Source: Ruminococcaceae bacterium UBA7217 (GTDB taxonomy: Bacteria; Bacillota; Clostridia; Oscillospirales; Acutalibacteraceae). Taken from it: a stretch of 10,137 bases of DNA. The translations under genes and the position numbers were made by a program. This document shows positions 1 to 7,755 of this stretch, piece by piece (within the stretch, counting starts at the first letter, position 1; every line of letters starts with the position of its first letter). The stretch covers positions 1-10,137 of the forward strand of contig DKTZ01000041.1 of the NCBI GenBank assembly GCA_002490425.1, in the 5' to 3' direction. The notes beneath the pieces are model-generated. The model was not told where the DNA came from. It made no database searches and worked only from the letters and a program-made list of their open reading frames with translations.

Positions 1-80
1 AATGTTTAAATATATATTTTTTTAGCTATAGAACTGAAAAAATATATTGTCAAAATTAACTTAAAGGGAAGAACACGGAA

Positions 81-1247
81 ATGACATCATTACTTGTTAA
101 GCTTTTTATTAAAGACAGTGAAAACTACAGTGACAAAAAGGTTCGCACTTCTTACGGGGTGCTGAGCAGTATTACCGGAATTGCATTAAATTTAATTCTT
201 GCAGGAGCCAAATATGCCGCAGGTGTTATTTCGGGCAGTATTTCAATAACCGCCGACGCAATAAATAACCTATCCGACGCGGGCTCGTCAATCGTTTCGT
301 TTTTCGGCGTTAAGATTTCGGCAAAGCCCCCTGACAAAGACCATCCGTACGGTCACGGCAGAGTTGAATACATATCGGCGTTTATAGTATCGTTCTTCGT
401 GCTGTTTATGGGCGTTGAGCTTTTCAAGGACTCAGTAGATAAAATAATTAATCCTGAGCCTGTTAAATTCAGTTTTCTGTCGCTGGCAATACTTGTAATA
501 AGTATTCTTTGCAAGCTTTGGCTCGGCGTTTTCAATAAAAATCTCGGTAAAAAAATCAATTCAGCGCCTATGATGGCTGTGATGAAAGACAGCTTCAGCG
601 ACTGCCTTGCAACGGGCGTTGCCGCAATTTCTATTATCGTTTCGGCGTTTTCCGACATTAACATAGACGGATATTTGGGAATAGTTGTAGCTGTTTTCAT
701 ATTTATTGCAGGCTTTGATATTCTCAGGGAAACGCTCGGCGACATTTTGGGCAGACCGCCCGAAGCGGAATTTGTTGAGGAAATAACAGAGAAAATAATG
801 TCTTACCCACACGTTTGCGGCGTTCACGATATGATTATTCACGACTACGGTCCCTCCTGCCGTTTTGCGTCCGTTCACGCAGAAGTGCCGTCAGATGAGG
901 ACATTATGGAGCTTCATGACATTATTGACGGAATTGAAAGAGATATTTACAACGAATACGGTATGCTCACCTCAATTCATATGGACCCTGTCGTAATAAA
1001 CGACGAGCGGATAAATGAGCTTCGAAAAATGACGCAGGACGCAGTAGAACGCATTGACGAAAGACTTTCAATTCATGATTTCAGAGTTGTTGAAGGTCCG
1101 TCGCACACAAATTTGATTTTCGACGTGCTTCTCCCGAGTGATATGAAATGCTCTGACCGCGAAATTTGTCAAAAAATTGAAGATGAAATCAGCAAAATAG
1201 ACGAAAGATTTTTCTGTGTAATAACCGTTGACCATGCTTTTCACTAA
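81..1247 (+). CDS. Cation diffusion facilitator (CDF) family transporter, probable Mn2+ or other divalent metal exporter
   Basis: This is an inner-membrane metal/proton antiporter of the CDF family, which exports divalent cations. The first roughly 220 residues form a six-helix membrane domain; hydrophobic stretches are clear near residues 28-50, 98-115, 131-150, 175-190 and 199-213. Helix 2 carries D59 and N63 (A-D-A-I-N-N-L-S-D) and helix 5 carries D170 and D174 (D-S-F-S-D). The zinc-type CDF proteins normally have a histidine in helix 5, so the all-oxygen DxxxD points to Mn2+ or another non-zinc metal; this is inference. The D-H-P-Y-G-H-G-R loop at 87-94 is a family hallmark. At 388 residues it is longer than E. 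coli YiiP (about 300), because two similar cytoplasmic modules appear to follow the membrane part (about 243-305 and 328-388). The start is supported by an AAAGGGAAG Shine-Dalgarno site at 63-71. It is followed by a gene with its own likely promoter, so it need not be co-transcribed. Confidence 0.93.
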   Translation: MTSLLVKLFIKDSENYSDKKVRTSYGVLSSITGIALNLILAGAKYAAGVISGSISITADAINNLSDAGSSIVSFFGVKISAKPPDKDHPYGHGRVEYISAFIVSFFVLFMGVELFKDSVDKIINPEPVKFSFLSLAILVISILCKLWLGVFNKNLGKKINSAPMMAVMKDSFSDCLATGVAAISIIVSAFSDINIDGYLGIVVAVFIFIAGFDILRETLGDILGRPPEAEFVEEITEKIMSYPHVCGVHDMIIHDYGPSCRFASVHAEVPSDEDIMELHDIIDGIERDIYNEYGMLTSIHMDPVVINDERINELRKMTQDAVERIDERLSIHDFRVVEGPSHTNLIFDVLLPSDMKCSDREICQKIEDEISKIDERFFCVITVDHAFH

Positions 1248-1272
1248 AAAATATTTTTTTGCCGATTTGCTC

Positions 1273-1300
1273 TTGAAAAAAGTGTAGAATTTAGTAGAAT
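1273..1300 (+). promoter_or_regulatory. Candidate sigma-70-type promoter for the PRPP synthetase gene
   Basis: TTGAAA (1273-1278) and TAGAAT (1295-1300) are separated by 16 bases, in the 120-base AT-rich gap between the CDF gene and the PRPP synthetase. The predicted transcript would have a leader of about 60 bases. The region is so AT-rich that chance matches are likely, so this is only a moderate call. Confidence 0.38.
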
Positions 1301-1353
1301 ATATATGTTATATATTTATAATATTTTCACGTAACTTAAATAAATTTTATTGC

Positions 1354-1358
1354 GGAGG
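1354..1358 (+). promoter_or_regulatory. Ribosome binding site fixing the PRPP synthetase start
   Basis: GGAGG lies 9 bases before the ATG at 1368. The reading frame is open further upstream and contains a TTG at 1350, but that codon would place the Shine-Dalgarno site inside the coding region. The ATG at 1368 is therefore the start. Confidence 0.85.
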
Positions 1359-1367
1359 ACTCACAAA

Positions 1368-2540
1368 ATGGCTAACAGAGACATTACTACTATTCCACAC
1401 GGCACTTTGGGAATCATTGCGCTCCCCGGCTGCGAAGAGCTTGCCCAAAAAATTGACAAATATCTTGTCAAATGGCGTTCGCAGCAAATAAGCGAGCACA
1501 AGGACACCATAGCTTTTGCAGGCTATGAGCGCGACACATATTTGCTTGACGCAGCTTTCCCGAGGTTCGGCACAGGCGAAGGCAAATGCACACTTCGTGA
1601 CACAGCAAGAGGCGCAGATATTTTCATTCTTTGCGACGTTTTCAATCACGGCATTACATATAACATTTACGGTCACACCGTTCCAATGAGTCCCGACGAC
1701 CACTACGCAAACCTTAAAAGAGCAATTTCCGCCATTGAGGGCAAGGCAAGACGTATTACGGTTATTATGCCGATGCTTTACGAAGGCAGACAGCACAAGC
1801 GTTCATCACGTGAATCCCTTGACTGCGCACTTGCGCTCCAAGAGCTTTGCCTTAATATGGGAGTTGACAACATTATCACCTTTGACGCTCACGACCCCAG
1901 AGTTCAGAATGCAATACCCCTTTGCGGCTTTGAAGATATTTCCCCCGCTTACCAAATGATTAAAGCACTTATAGGCAATGTTCCCGCACTTAATTTCGAC
2001 AAAGACCATATGATGGTTATTTCACCCGACGAGGGCGGTATGGGCAGATGTATTTATTATTCAACCGTTTTGGGACTTGACCTCGGTATGTTCTACAAAC
2101 GCCGTGACTATTCCCGTGTTGTTAACGGCAGGAATCCGATTTTAGAGCACTCCTTCCTCGGCTCAAATGTTGAGGGCAAGGACGTTATCGTTGTTGACGA
2201 TATGATTTCTTCAGGCGAGTCAATGATTGACGTTGCTTCAAAGCTTAAGGATTTAGGCGCAAACAGAGTATTTATTTTCTCTGCATTCGGTCTTTTCTGC
2301 GAAGGTCTTGCCGCATTTGACAATGCATATAAAAACGGAATATTTGATAAGGTATTCACAACAAATCTTGTTTACAGAATCCCCGAGCTTGCAGACCGTG
2401 ACTGGTACTGCGAGGTTGACTGCTCAAAATATCTTTCATACATAATCGACACGCTCAATCAGGACAAGTCAATAAGCTCACTTCTTGACACAAGCGACAA
2501 AATTGACACCATTCTCCGCAAGAACGGTTACAAAATCTGA
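1368..2540 (+). CDS. prs: Ribose-phosphate pyrophosphokinase (PRPP synthetase), long divergent form
   Basis: This cytoplasmic enzyme transfers pyrophosphate from ATP to ribose 5-phosphate to give PRPP, the precursor of purines, pyrimidines, histidine, tryptophan and NAD. From the ATG at 1368 the protein has 390 residues, against about 315 for the usual bacterial enzyme. Recognisable family blocks in order are: A-L-P-G-C-E-E-L-A near 18-26; F-G-T-G-E-G near 67-72, where the family has FSDGE; a diverged flexible-loop block P-M-L-Y-E-G-R-Q-H-K-R at 135-145; F-D-A-H-D at 172-176; S-P-D-E-G-G at 219-224; K-R-R at 244-246; and the PRPP-binding loop V-I-V-V-D-D-M-I-S-S-G-E-S at 273-285. The extra length comes from an insertion around 91-115 and a C-terminal extension past about 330. 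The PRPP loop makes the phosphoribosyl-transfer fold certain. A synthetase rather than a phosphoribosyltransferase is favoured by the two-domain arrangement. The gene is followed at once by a terminator. Confidence 0.9.
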   Translation: MANRDITTIPHGTLGIIALPGCEELAQKIDKYLVKWRSQQISEHKDTIAFAGYERDTYLLDAAFPRFGTGEGKCTLRDTARGADIFILCDVFNHGITYNIYGHTVPMSPDDHYANLKRAISAIEGKARRITVIMPMLYEGRQHKRSSRESLDCALALQELCLNMGVDNIITFDAHDPRVQNAIPLCGFEDISPAYQMIKALIGNVPALNFDKDHMMVISPDEGGMGRCIYYSTVLGLDLGMFYKRRDYSRVVNGRNPILEHSFLGSNVEGKDVIVVDDMISSGESMIDVASKLKDLGANRVFIFSAFGLFCEGLAAFDNAYKNGIFDKVFTTNLVYRIPELADRDWYCEVDCSKYLSYIIDTLNQDKSISSLLDTSDKIDTILRKNGYKI

Positions 2541-2567
2541 TTAAACTGAATACCAAATAAAAAAGTT

Positions 2568-2600
2568 ACCGCCGATGAGTTTAAACAATTCATCGGCGGT
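2568..2600. terminator. Bidirectional intrinsic terminator between convergent genes
   Basis: An 11-base perfect stem (ACCGCCGATGA at 2568-2578 with TCATCGGCGGT at 2590-2600) encloses an 11-base loop. It is followed by a T run at 2600-2605 on the plus strand and, read the other way, by the complement of the A-rich run at 2558-2564. It sits 27 bases after the PRPP synthetase stop and 20 bases after the mannosidase stop, so it can end both transcripts. Confidence 0.9.
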
Positions 2601-2620
2601 TTTTTGTTATTTATTGGATT

Positions 2621-5600
2621 TTACTTTTTTAATTTCACCGTAATTATCTCAAACGGTTTGAAAGTGAGGGAAATTTTGCTGTCAATTACGGGGATTTCGG
2701 TTTCCTCGTTTTCGAGCATATCGCAGATATATGCGCTCTTAACGGGTACGCCGAGCGTAAGTGTTACGTCGGTACGCTTATTAAAGCATTCGTACCCACG
2801 CAGAATAATATCATCGCCGTCCTCTGCCTTTTTCACCGTTTCAAAAATAACATTTTCTTTATCCGCTGAAAGAAGCGAATATTCACACGGAAGCGTACCC
2901 TTATTACCGCTGACCTTAACAGCTGTCATCGGCACATTCAGCTCATAAGCCTTTTGAATTATGCCTGCCTCACGGTAATCGCCCGAATGAGCACAAATGG
3001 AATACGTAAACCTATGCTCGCATTTGTCGGCAGTCGGGTCGGGGAATGTGCCGCATTTAAGAAGCGTAAGGCTCATTACTCCGTCGTGAACAGAATGTCC
3101 GTACTTACAATCGTTCAAAAGACTGACACCGTAGCCGTATTCAGACAAATCGCAGTATTTATGAGCACATACCTCAAAACGTGCGGCGTCCCAGCTTGTA
3201 TTCTTATGAGTCGGACGTTCAACAGAACCAAACTGAATATCATAAGTCGCTTTATTTGCATTTACATCAACGGGGAATTTGGTTTTAAGCACAAGGTGCG
3301 ATTCTTTCCAGTCAATAAATGTGTCAAAATCAATTCTGTCAAGGTGTTCATAGACAAAAATTGTCTGAATAATTTTGCTGTTGTTATATGTTCTTGTGAT
3401 TTTAAGACCTGACCGTTCGCCCTCACAGACCTTTTCAATGCTGTCAAGCGCTGTAATGTCCCAATGCTTTTCGGTGTAATAACTGCTGATTTCCCAGTTG
3501 TCGTACTCCCTCGGATAATCCTCATAAACAGTGAAAACATTGCCCTTTTCGCCGTTTTTTAACACCTCACGGTTGTTAATCTTATCTAAAATCGAAGAGA
3601 AATTGCCGTTTTCATCAAGTGTTAATTTATAATATTTATTCTCAATAGTGCTGTCGGAAAGCTGAACGGTTGACTGAACCTTTTCAGGCACAATTACCTT
3701 GTAGCCCTTTGCAGGGATATTCTCGGCAAAGATGTAGCCGTCGTCAGTTTTAACGGCAGAGGAAGATGCAAAGGAATTGGGATTGAAAACTACATATCCC
3801 TCATCTGCGCAAACGCCGTCTGCAATATTTTGCTCGGCAGAGTTTATAATTTCACTGCCCGTTTTCTGAATTTCTTCATACTGTGCGTGGGAAACCTCAT
3901 AAACCTCACGAATTGACGAGCCGGGGATAATGTCGTGGAACTGATTTAAAAGAATTGTTTCCCAAGACGCCTGCATTTTCTCTTTCGGATAAACCGCACC
4001 CGTCAAATACTCGTTTATGAGCGACAGCGTTTCAGCATTTTCAAACATAAATTCCGATTTGCGGTTGTATCTTTTGTTCTTCGCTTGAGAGGTGTATGTA
4101 CCCCTGTGAAATTCGAGGTAAAGCTCGCCGTTCCAATGCGGTGTGTGCGGATTGTTTTCGGTCTTTTTCTTAACATCTTCAAGAAAATCGCCTGCGAAGC
4201 CCATTACAGCGGTTGAAGTGCCGGGGATTCCATTCTTAAGGCGGTCGTACATTTCAAGGTCTTTGACGGTAGGTCCGCCGCCGCCGTCGCCGAAGCCGAA
4301 TGTTATTAAAACATCGTCATAAAGCTCTTTTTGCTGGAAACGGTCATAAGCGCCGCGAAGCTGATTTGCATTGAGCTTTGCATTGTATGTAACATTTGTA
4401 GCAGGTTCTTTATCTCTGTGCTTGTCCTGCGCTGTCATAAAATATGTAAACACAGGCGTATTGTCAATTCCGTGCCATAAAAATGCGTCATAAGGCATTT
4501 TATTGCTTTCATTCCAGCCGATTTTTGATGTGATAAATTTGTCTATACCGCATTTGTTCATAATTTGCGGAAGCGCCGCCGAATAGCCGAAAACGTCGGG
4601 CAGCCACAAGACCTTACTGTCAACGCCGAATTCCTTTTTCATAAAGCGTTTGCCGTAAAGGAACTGACGGACAAGGCTTTCACCTGAGGAAAGGTTGCAG
4701 TCTGCCTCAACCCACATTCCGCCTTCAACTTCCCACCTGCCCTGCTTCACCATTTCCTTTACCTCTTCGTAAAGCTCAGGACTTTCTTCCGAAAGATATT
4801 TGTAAAGCTGAGGCTGACTCGACATAAATTTATATTCGGGGTACTTTTTCATAAGTGCAAGAACAGTTGAGAATGAGCGCAGAGTTTTCTCTCTTGTCTG
4901 AGCAAGCGTCCACTCCCAAGCCACGTCAATATGGGTGTGACCTATACAAATTGCGTGGATTTCACCCTCACGGCAATATTCGCCGTAAAATTCATTCTGA
5001 ATGTACTCTTCTGCCCTGTCAATTGACGCGTAAAACTCCGCTGAATAAGGCACTCGCATATCAATAAGGTTAATTGCATTGTTAAGGTGCTTTTTTATTT
5101 CAAAATAGTTTCTTGAATTTTCATCTTCAAATTCGAGTATTTCAAAGGGTACTTTTAAATCGTAATACAGCTTTTTAATTTTTTTATCGACTAAACGCAG
5201 CGTCGCAATAAAATCTACGTGTTCGGGAAAAACACTGCCCGTATAAGCGTAAAGGTAAATTTCATATTCTCCCGGTCCGCCTAAAAATATTTCACGGTGG
5301 TTTTTGTCAATCCCCTGCACGAGCTTGCCGTTAACATAGGCAATAAACTGCGGGTTAACACATGCCCAGCCGACAGTTGCGTCCGACGCAATTGACAGCT
5401 CTGCCTCACCCTCGGAAAAATCCTCAGGTACTGTAATTTTTTTATAAAACCACGCGTGCTTGTCACACTCTCCTGCCCAGCGGTCTTTATATGTCACAAA
5501 TTCTCGGAACGTGCCGTCAATTTCGGGTAAATCGTTACCCTTTTTGTAGTCACATTCCTTATATAAAAAGCCGTTTTGAGGAATACTTTTTTTCACGATT

Positions 5601-5656
5601 AAGTGTTCTGTTTCCTCTAAAAAGACTTTAATTCTGTCCTCAATAAAATCCTTCAT
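2621..5656 (-). CDS. Alpha-mannosidase, glycoside hydrolase family 38 (cytosolic MAN2C1-like type)
   Basis: This is a retaining, metal-dependent alpha-mannosidase that removes mannose from alpha-mannosides. Domains in order: an N-terminal beta-sandwich region (about 1-230); the GH38 catalytic domain (about 235-500); the helical middle domain (about 515-600); and the C-terminal beta domain (about 650-1011). Metal ligands are visible as H242 and D244 in G-H-T-H-I-D-V-A-W-E-W and as H574 in N-Q-F-H-D-I-I-P-G-S. The probable nucleophile is D354 in W-L-P-D-V-F-G-Y. The glycine-rich G-F-G-D-G-G-G-G-P-T block is at 454-463. The 1011 residues match the long cytosolic type rather than the shorter E. 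coli MngB (about 880). There is no signal peptide or membrane segment, so it should act on imported oligosaccharides or internal mannosides; the exact linkage cannot be read from sequence. It starts 18 bases after folC, with GAAAGGA (5665-5671) at 8-base spacing, as the last gene of the nadB operon. Confidence 0.95.
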   Translation of the reverse strand: MKDFIEDRIKVFLEETEHLIVKKSIPQNGFLYKECDYKKGNDLPEIDGTFREFVTYKDRWAGECDKHAWFYKKITVPEDFSEGEAELSIASDATVGWACVNPQFIAYVNGKLVQGIDKNHREIFLGGPGEYEIYLYAYTGSVFPEHVDFIATLRLVDKKIKKLYYDLKVPFEILEFEDENSRNYFEIKKHLNNAINLIDMRVPYSAEFYASIDRAEEYIQNEFYGEYCREGEIHAICIGHTHIDVAWEWTLAQTREKTLRSFSTVLALMKKYPEYKFMSSQPQLYKYLSEESPELYEEVKEMVKQGRWEVEGGMWVEADCNLSSGESLVRQFLYGKRFMKKEFGVDSKVLWLPDVFGYSAALPQIMNKCGIDKFITSKIGWNESNKMPYDAFLWHGIDNTPVFTYFMTAQDKHRDKEPATNVTYNAKLNANQLRGAYDRFQQKELYDDVLITFGFGDGGGGPTVKDLEMYDRLKNGIPGTSTAVMGFAGDFLEDVKKKTENNPHTPHWNGELYLEFHRGTYTSQAKNKRYNRKSEFMFENAETLSLINEYLTGAVYPKEKMQASWETILLNQFHDIIPGSSIREVYEVSHAQYEEIQKTGSEIINSAEQNIADGVCADEGYVVFNPNSFASSSAVKTDDGYIFAENIPAKGYKVIVPEKVQSTVQLSDSTIENKYYKLTLDENGNFSSILDKINNREVLKNGEKGNVFTVYEDYPREYDNWEISSYYTEKHWDITALDSIEKVCEGERSGLKITRTYNNSKIIQTIFVYEHLDRIDFDTFIDWKESHLVLKTKFPVDVNANKATYDIQFGSVERPTHKNTSWDAARFEVCAHKYCDLSEYGYGVSLLNDCKYGHSVHDGVMSLTLLKCGTFPDPTADKCEHRFTYSICAHSGDYREAGIIQKAYELNVPMTAVKVSGNKGTLPCEYSLLSADKENVIFETVKKAEDGDDIILRGYECFNKRTDVTLTLGVPVKSAYICDMLENEETEIPVIDSKISLTFKPFEIITVKLKK

Positions 5657-5674
5657 TCTGAAAATCCTTTCGCC

Positions 5675-6916
5675 TTAAAATATATCGCTCATTAAGTAGA
5701 ATGAACCGCACAGGAGAACGGTGCCGTCCTTATTTGCAGACCTTAATACCTGCTCATAAGCTTCTTTCGGGTTTTGGGTTGCGAAGGCTTCTTTGCAGTA
5801 TTTTTTTGCGGAAATGAGCAAATCTTCCGCACTTTCAGCTCTCGGATTCGACGGCGTGCAAACGGTTACACTGTCACACAAGGGGCACACAAGCTGTAAA
5901 TACCTATCCGTGTCTTTATCCGCCATCATTCCCACAAGCATTTTAATATTTTTAATTCTATAACGCAAAATAAAGTTTCGCAAAGCTTTCGCACAGCCCT
6001 CATTGTGACCGCCGTCACGAATAATTAACGGCTCTTTGCCGATAATCTCCATACGGGCGAGCATCAGCGTTTTTGCAATACCTGATTTAATAAATTCTTC
6101 GGAAATACCTAAAAGCCTTGCCGATTCAATTGCGTTTACAGCATTTTCAATTTGATGCTCACCGCAAAGGTGCAGGGTATAGTTTTCTCCGTCATATTCA
6201 AAGACGGTTTCGCCCAATTTATCGCTGATTATTTCAGCGTTTTTCGGATTAGTAACCGTCAAATTGCAGTTTCTGTCCCTCGCTGTTTGTTCAATTACGC
6301 TCAAAACCTCACTGTTTTGATTTGCAGAGGTAACAACGGGTACGCCTTCTTTGATTATACCGCATTTTTCAAATGTAATTTTAGGGAGTGTGTCGCCCAA
6401 AATTTTTGTATGGTCAAGAGAAATTGAGGTTATAACAGAAGCTTTCGGCGACGACAAAACATTCGTTGCGTCAAATCTGCCTCCGAGTCCTACCTCAATA
6501 ACCGCAAAATCGCATTTTTCTTCATAAAAATAAAGGAAAGCTACCGCCGTAATAGCTTCAAATTCAGTTATAACTATGCCTTTTTCATTTAATTTGAAAA
6601 TCTCTTTTTGCACCTTGGTGACTGTTTTTGAAAGCTTTTCTTCAGAGATACTTTCACCGTCAATCTGAATCCGCTCACAAAACGAAAGAACATAAGGCGA
6701 CGTGTAAAGACCCGTTTTATGCCCTGCCGACGTCAAAATATTGGCAATATGAGTCGACGTTGAGCCTTTGCCGTTAGTGCCTGCAATATGCACGGTTTTA
6801 ATTTTGTCCTGCGGATTGCCGAGTGACGACAAAAGCATAGAAATTCTTTCAAGCCCAGGCTTTATTCCGAACTGCAAAAGAGAATGTATATATTCAACCG
6901 ATTCTTTGTAATTCAT
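5675..6916 (-). CDS. folC: Folylpolyglutamate synthase / dihydrofolate synthase
   Basis: This Mur-ligase-family enzyme adds glutamate to folates using ATP, keeping them in the cell and active; many bacterial members also make dihydrofolate from dihydropteroate. The ATP loop H-I-A-G-T-N-G-K-G-S is at 43-52, followed by the folate-loop block Y-T-S-P-Y at 71-75 with E-R-I at 81-83. Then come F-E-A-I-T-A at 119-124, E-V-G-L-G-G-R-F-D-A-T-N at 141-152, S-L-D-H-T at 166-170 and the E-K-C-G-I-I-K block at 183-189, whose K184 matches the carbamylated lysine of the family. H-Q-I-E-N-A is at 254-259, and D-G-G-H-N at 301-305 replaces the commoner DGAHN. At 413 residues the length is normal. The start is 5 bases after the nadC stop, and the Shine-Dalgarno site overlaps that stop, so translation is probably coupled. 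Whether it has both activities cannot be decided from sequence. Confidence 0.95.
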   Translation of the reverse strand: MNYKESVEYIHSLLQFGIKPGLERISMLLSSLGNPQDKIKTVHIAGTNGKGSTSTHIANILTSAGHKTGLYTSPYVLSFCERIQIDGESISEEKLSKTVTKVQKEIFKLNEKGIVITEFEAITAVAFLYFYEEKCDFAVIEVGLGGRFDATNVLSSPKASVITSISLDHTKILGDTLPKITFEKCGIIKEGVPVVTSANQNSEVLSVIEQTARDRNCNLTVTNPKNAEIISDKLGETVFEYDGENYTLHLCGEHQIENAVNAIESARLLGISEEFIKSGIAKTLMLARMEIIGKEPLIIRDGGHNEGCAKALRNFILRYRIKNIKMLVGMMADKDTDRYLQLVCPLCDSVTVCTPSNPRAESAEDLLISAKKYCKEAFATQNPKEAYEQVLRSANKDGTVLLCGSFYLMSDIF

Positions 6917-6918
6917 AA

Positions 6919-6924
6919 TCCTTA
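6919..6924 (-). promoter_or_regulatory. folC ribosome binding site overlapping the nadC stop codon
   Basis: On the minus strand TAAGGA contains the nadC TAA stop and lies only 2 bases before the folC ATG, which is closer than the usual 5 to 10. No other in-frame ATG occurs before residue 27. This arrangement suggests folC is mainly translated by ribosomes that have just finished nadC. The coupling is inferred. Confidence 0.55.
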
Positions 6925-7755
6925 TTTCATTTTCATTGATATATCAAACGCTTTTACCGAATGGGTAAGCGCTCCGAGTGAAATAATGTCAACGCCTGTC
7001 CCGGCAACCTCGGCAATATTTTCGAGCGTTATATTTCCGGAAGCCTCAGAAGTAGCCTTACCGTCTATTATTTTAACAGCTTCTGCCATTTGCTCACAGT
7101 TCATATTGTCAAGCATAATAACGTCTGCGCCGGCAGTTACTGCCTCTCGCACCTCGTCAAAATTTCTTGTTTCAACCTCAATTTTTACCATATGCCCAAG
7201 CTTTGAGCGAAGAATTTTAACCGCAGGAACAATTCCGCCGCAAGCGTCAATATGGTTATCCTTAAGCATTGCGCCGTCAGACAAATTAAAGCGGTGGTTT
7301 TTGCCTCCGCCGCACGCTACTGCATACTTCTGCAAAGCACGAAGTCCCGGCAAGGTTTTTCTTGTATCTGAAACGCTCGCTTTTGTGCCCTCAACAAGTG
7401 AAACTGCCTTGTTAGTAGCTGTTGCAATGCCAGACATATGCTGAATAATGTTAAGTGCCGTGCGTTCGCCTTTTAAAAGCTCTCTTGTCTTGCCGTTAAA
7501 CTCGACTATTACATCGCCTTTTTTAATTTCGTCGCCGTCTTTTTTATATGCTTCAAATGTAAATGTATCGTCAAGAAGTGTAAAAACTCGCATTGCACAG
7601 TCAAGTCCGCACAAAATACCGTCGTCCTTTGCAACAAAATAAGAGTCATTACGCTGATTTTCAGGAATGAGCAAATCCGCTGAAACGTCAATGTAATTTA
7701 TATCCTCTTCAATAGCGGTTTTAATAAGAGAATCAATATAGAATTTATTAAGCAT
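6922..7755 (-). CDS. nadC: Nicotinate-nucleotide pyrophosphorylase (carboxylating), quinolinate phosphoribosyltransferase
   Basis: NadC converts quinolinate and PRPP to nicotinate mononucleotide with loss of CO2, the step that joins quinolinate synthesis to the NAD pathway. The 277-residue length is typical. Conserved substrate-binding residues are visible: R98 in G-E-R-T-A-L-N; R132 and K133 in D-T-R-K-T-L-P-G; H154 and R155 in G-G-K-N-H-R; K165 in L-K-D-N-H-I; E195 in V-E-T; and D216 in M-L-D-N-M. S-E-A-S-G-N-I at 236-242 and S-L-G-A-L-T-H-S at 259-266 form the phosphate-binding end. It overlaps the end of nadB by 8 bases. A GGGAGG Shine-Dalgarno site lies inside nadB, about 12 bases upstream of the ATG. 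It uses PRPP, the product of the synthetase gene elsewhere in this window. Confidence 0.96.
   Translation of the reverse strand: MLNKFYIDSLIKTAIEEDINYIDVSADLLIPENQRNDSYFVAKDDGILCGLDCAMRVFTLLDDTFTFEAYKKDGDEIKKGDVIVEFNGKTRELLKGERTALNIIQHMSGIATATNKAVSLVEGTKASVSDTRKTLPGLRALQKYAVACGGGKNHRFNLSDGAMLKDNHIDACGGIVPAVKILRSKLGHMVKIEVETRNFDEVREAVTAGADVIMLDNMNCEQMAEAVKIIDGKATSEASGNITLENIAEVAGTGVDIISLGALTHSVKAFDISMKMK

Noticed and set aside
20..48. Possible promoter for the CDF gene (TATATT near 43-48).
   Set aside because: The stretch is nearly all A and T and there is no believable -35 at the right spacing; any match is likely chance.
1248..1260. AT-only hairpin after the CDF gene as a terminator.
   Set aside because: The symmetry consists only of A and T runs with no GC stem, so it would be unstable.
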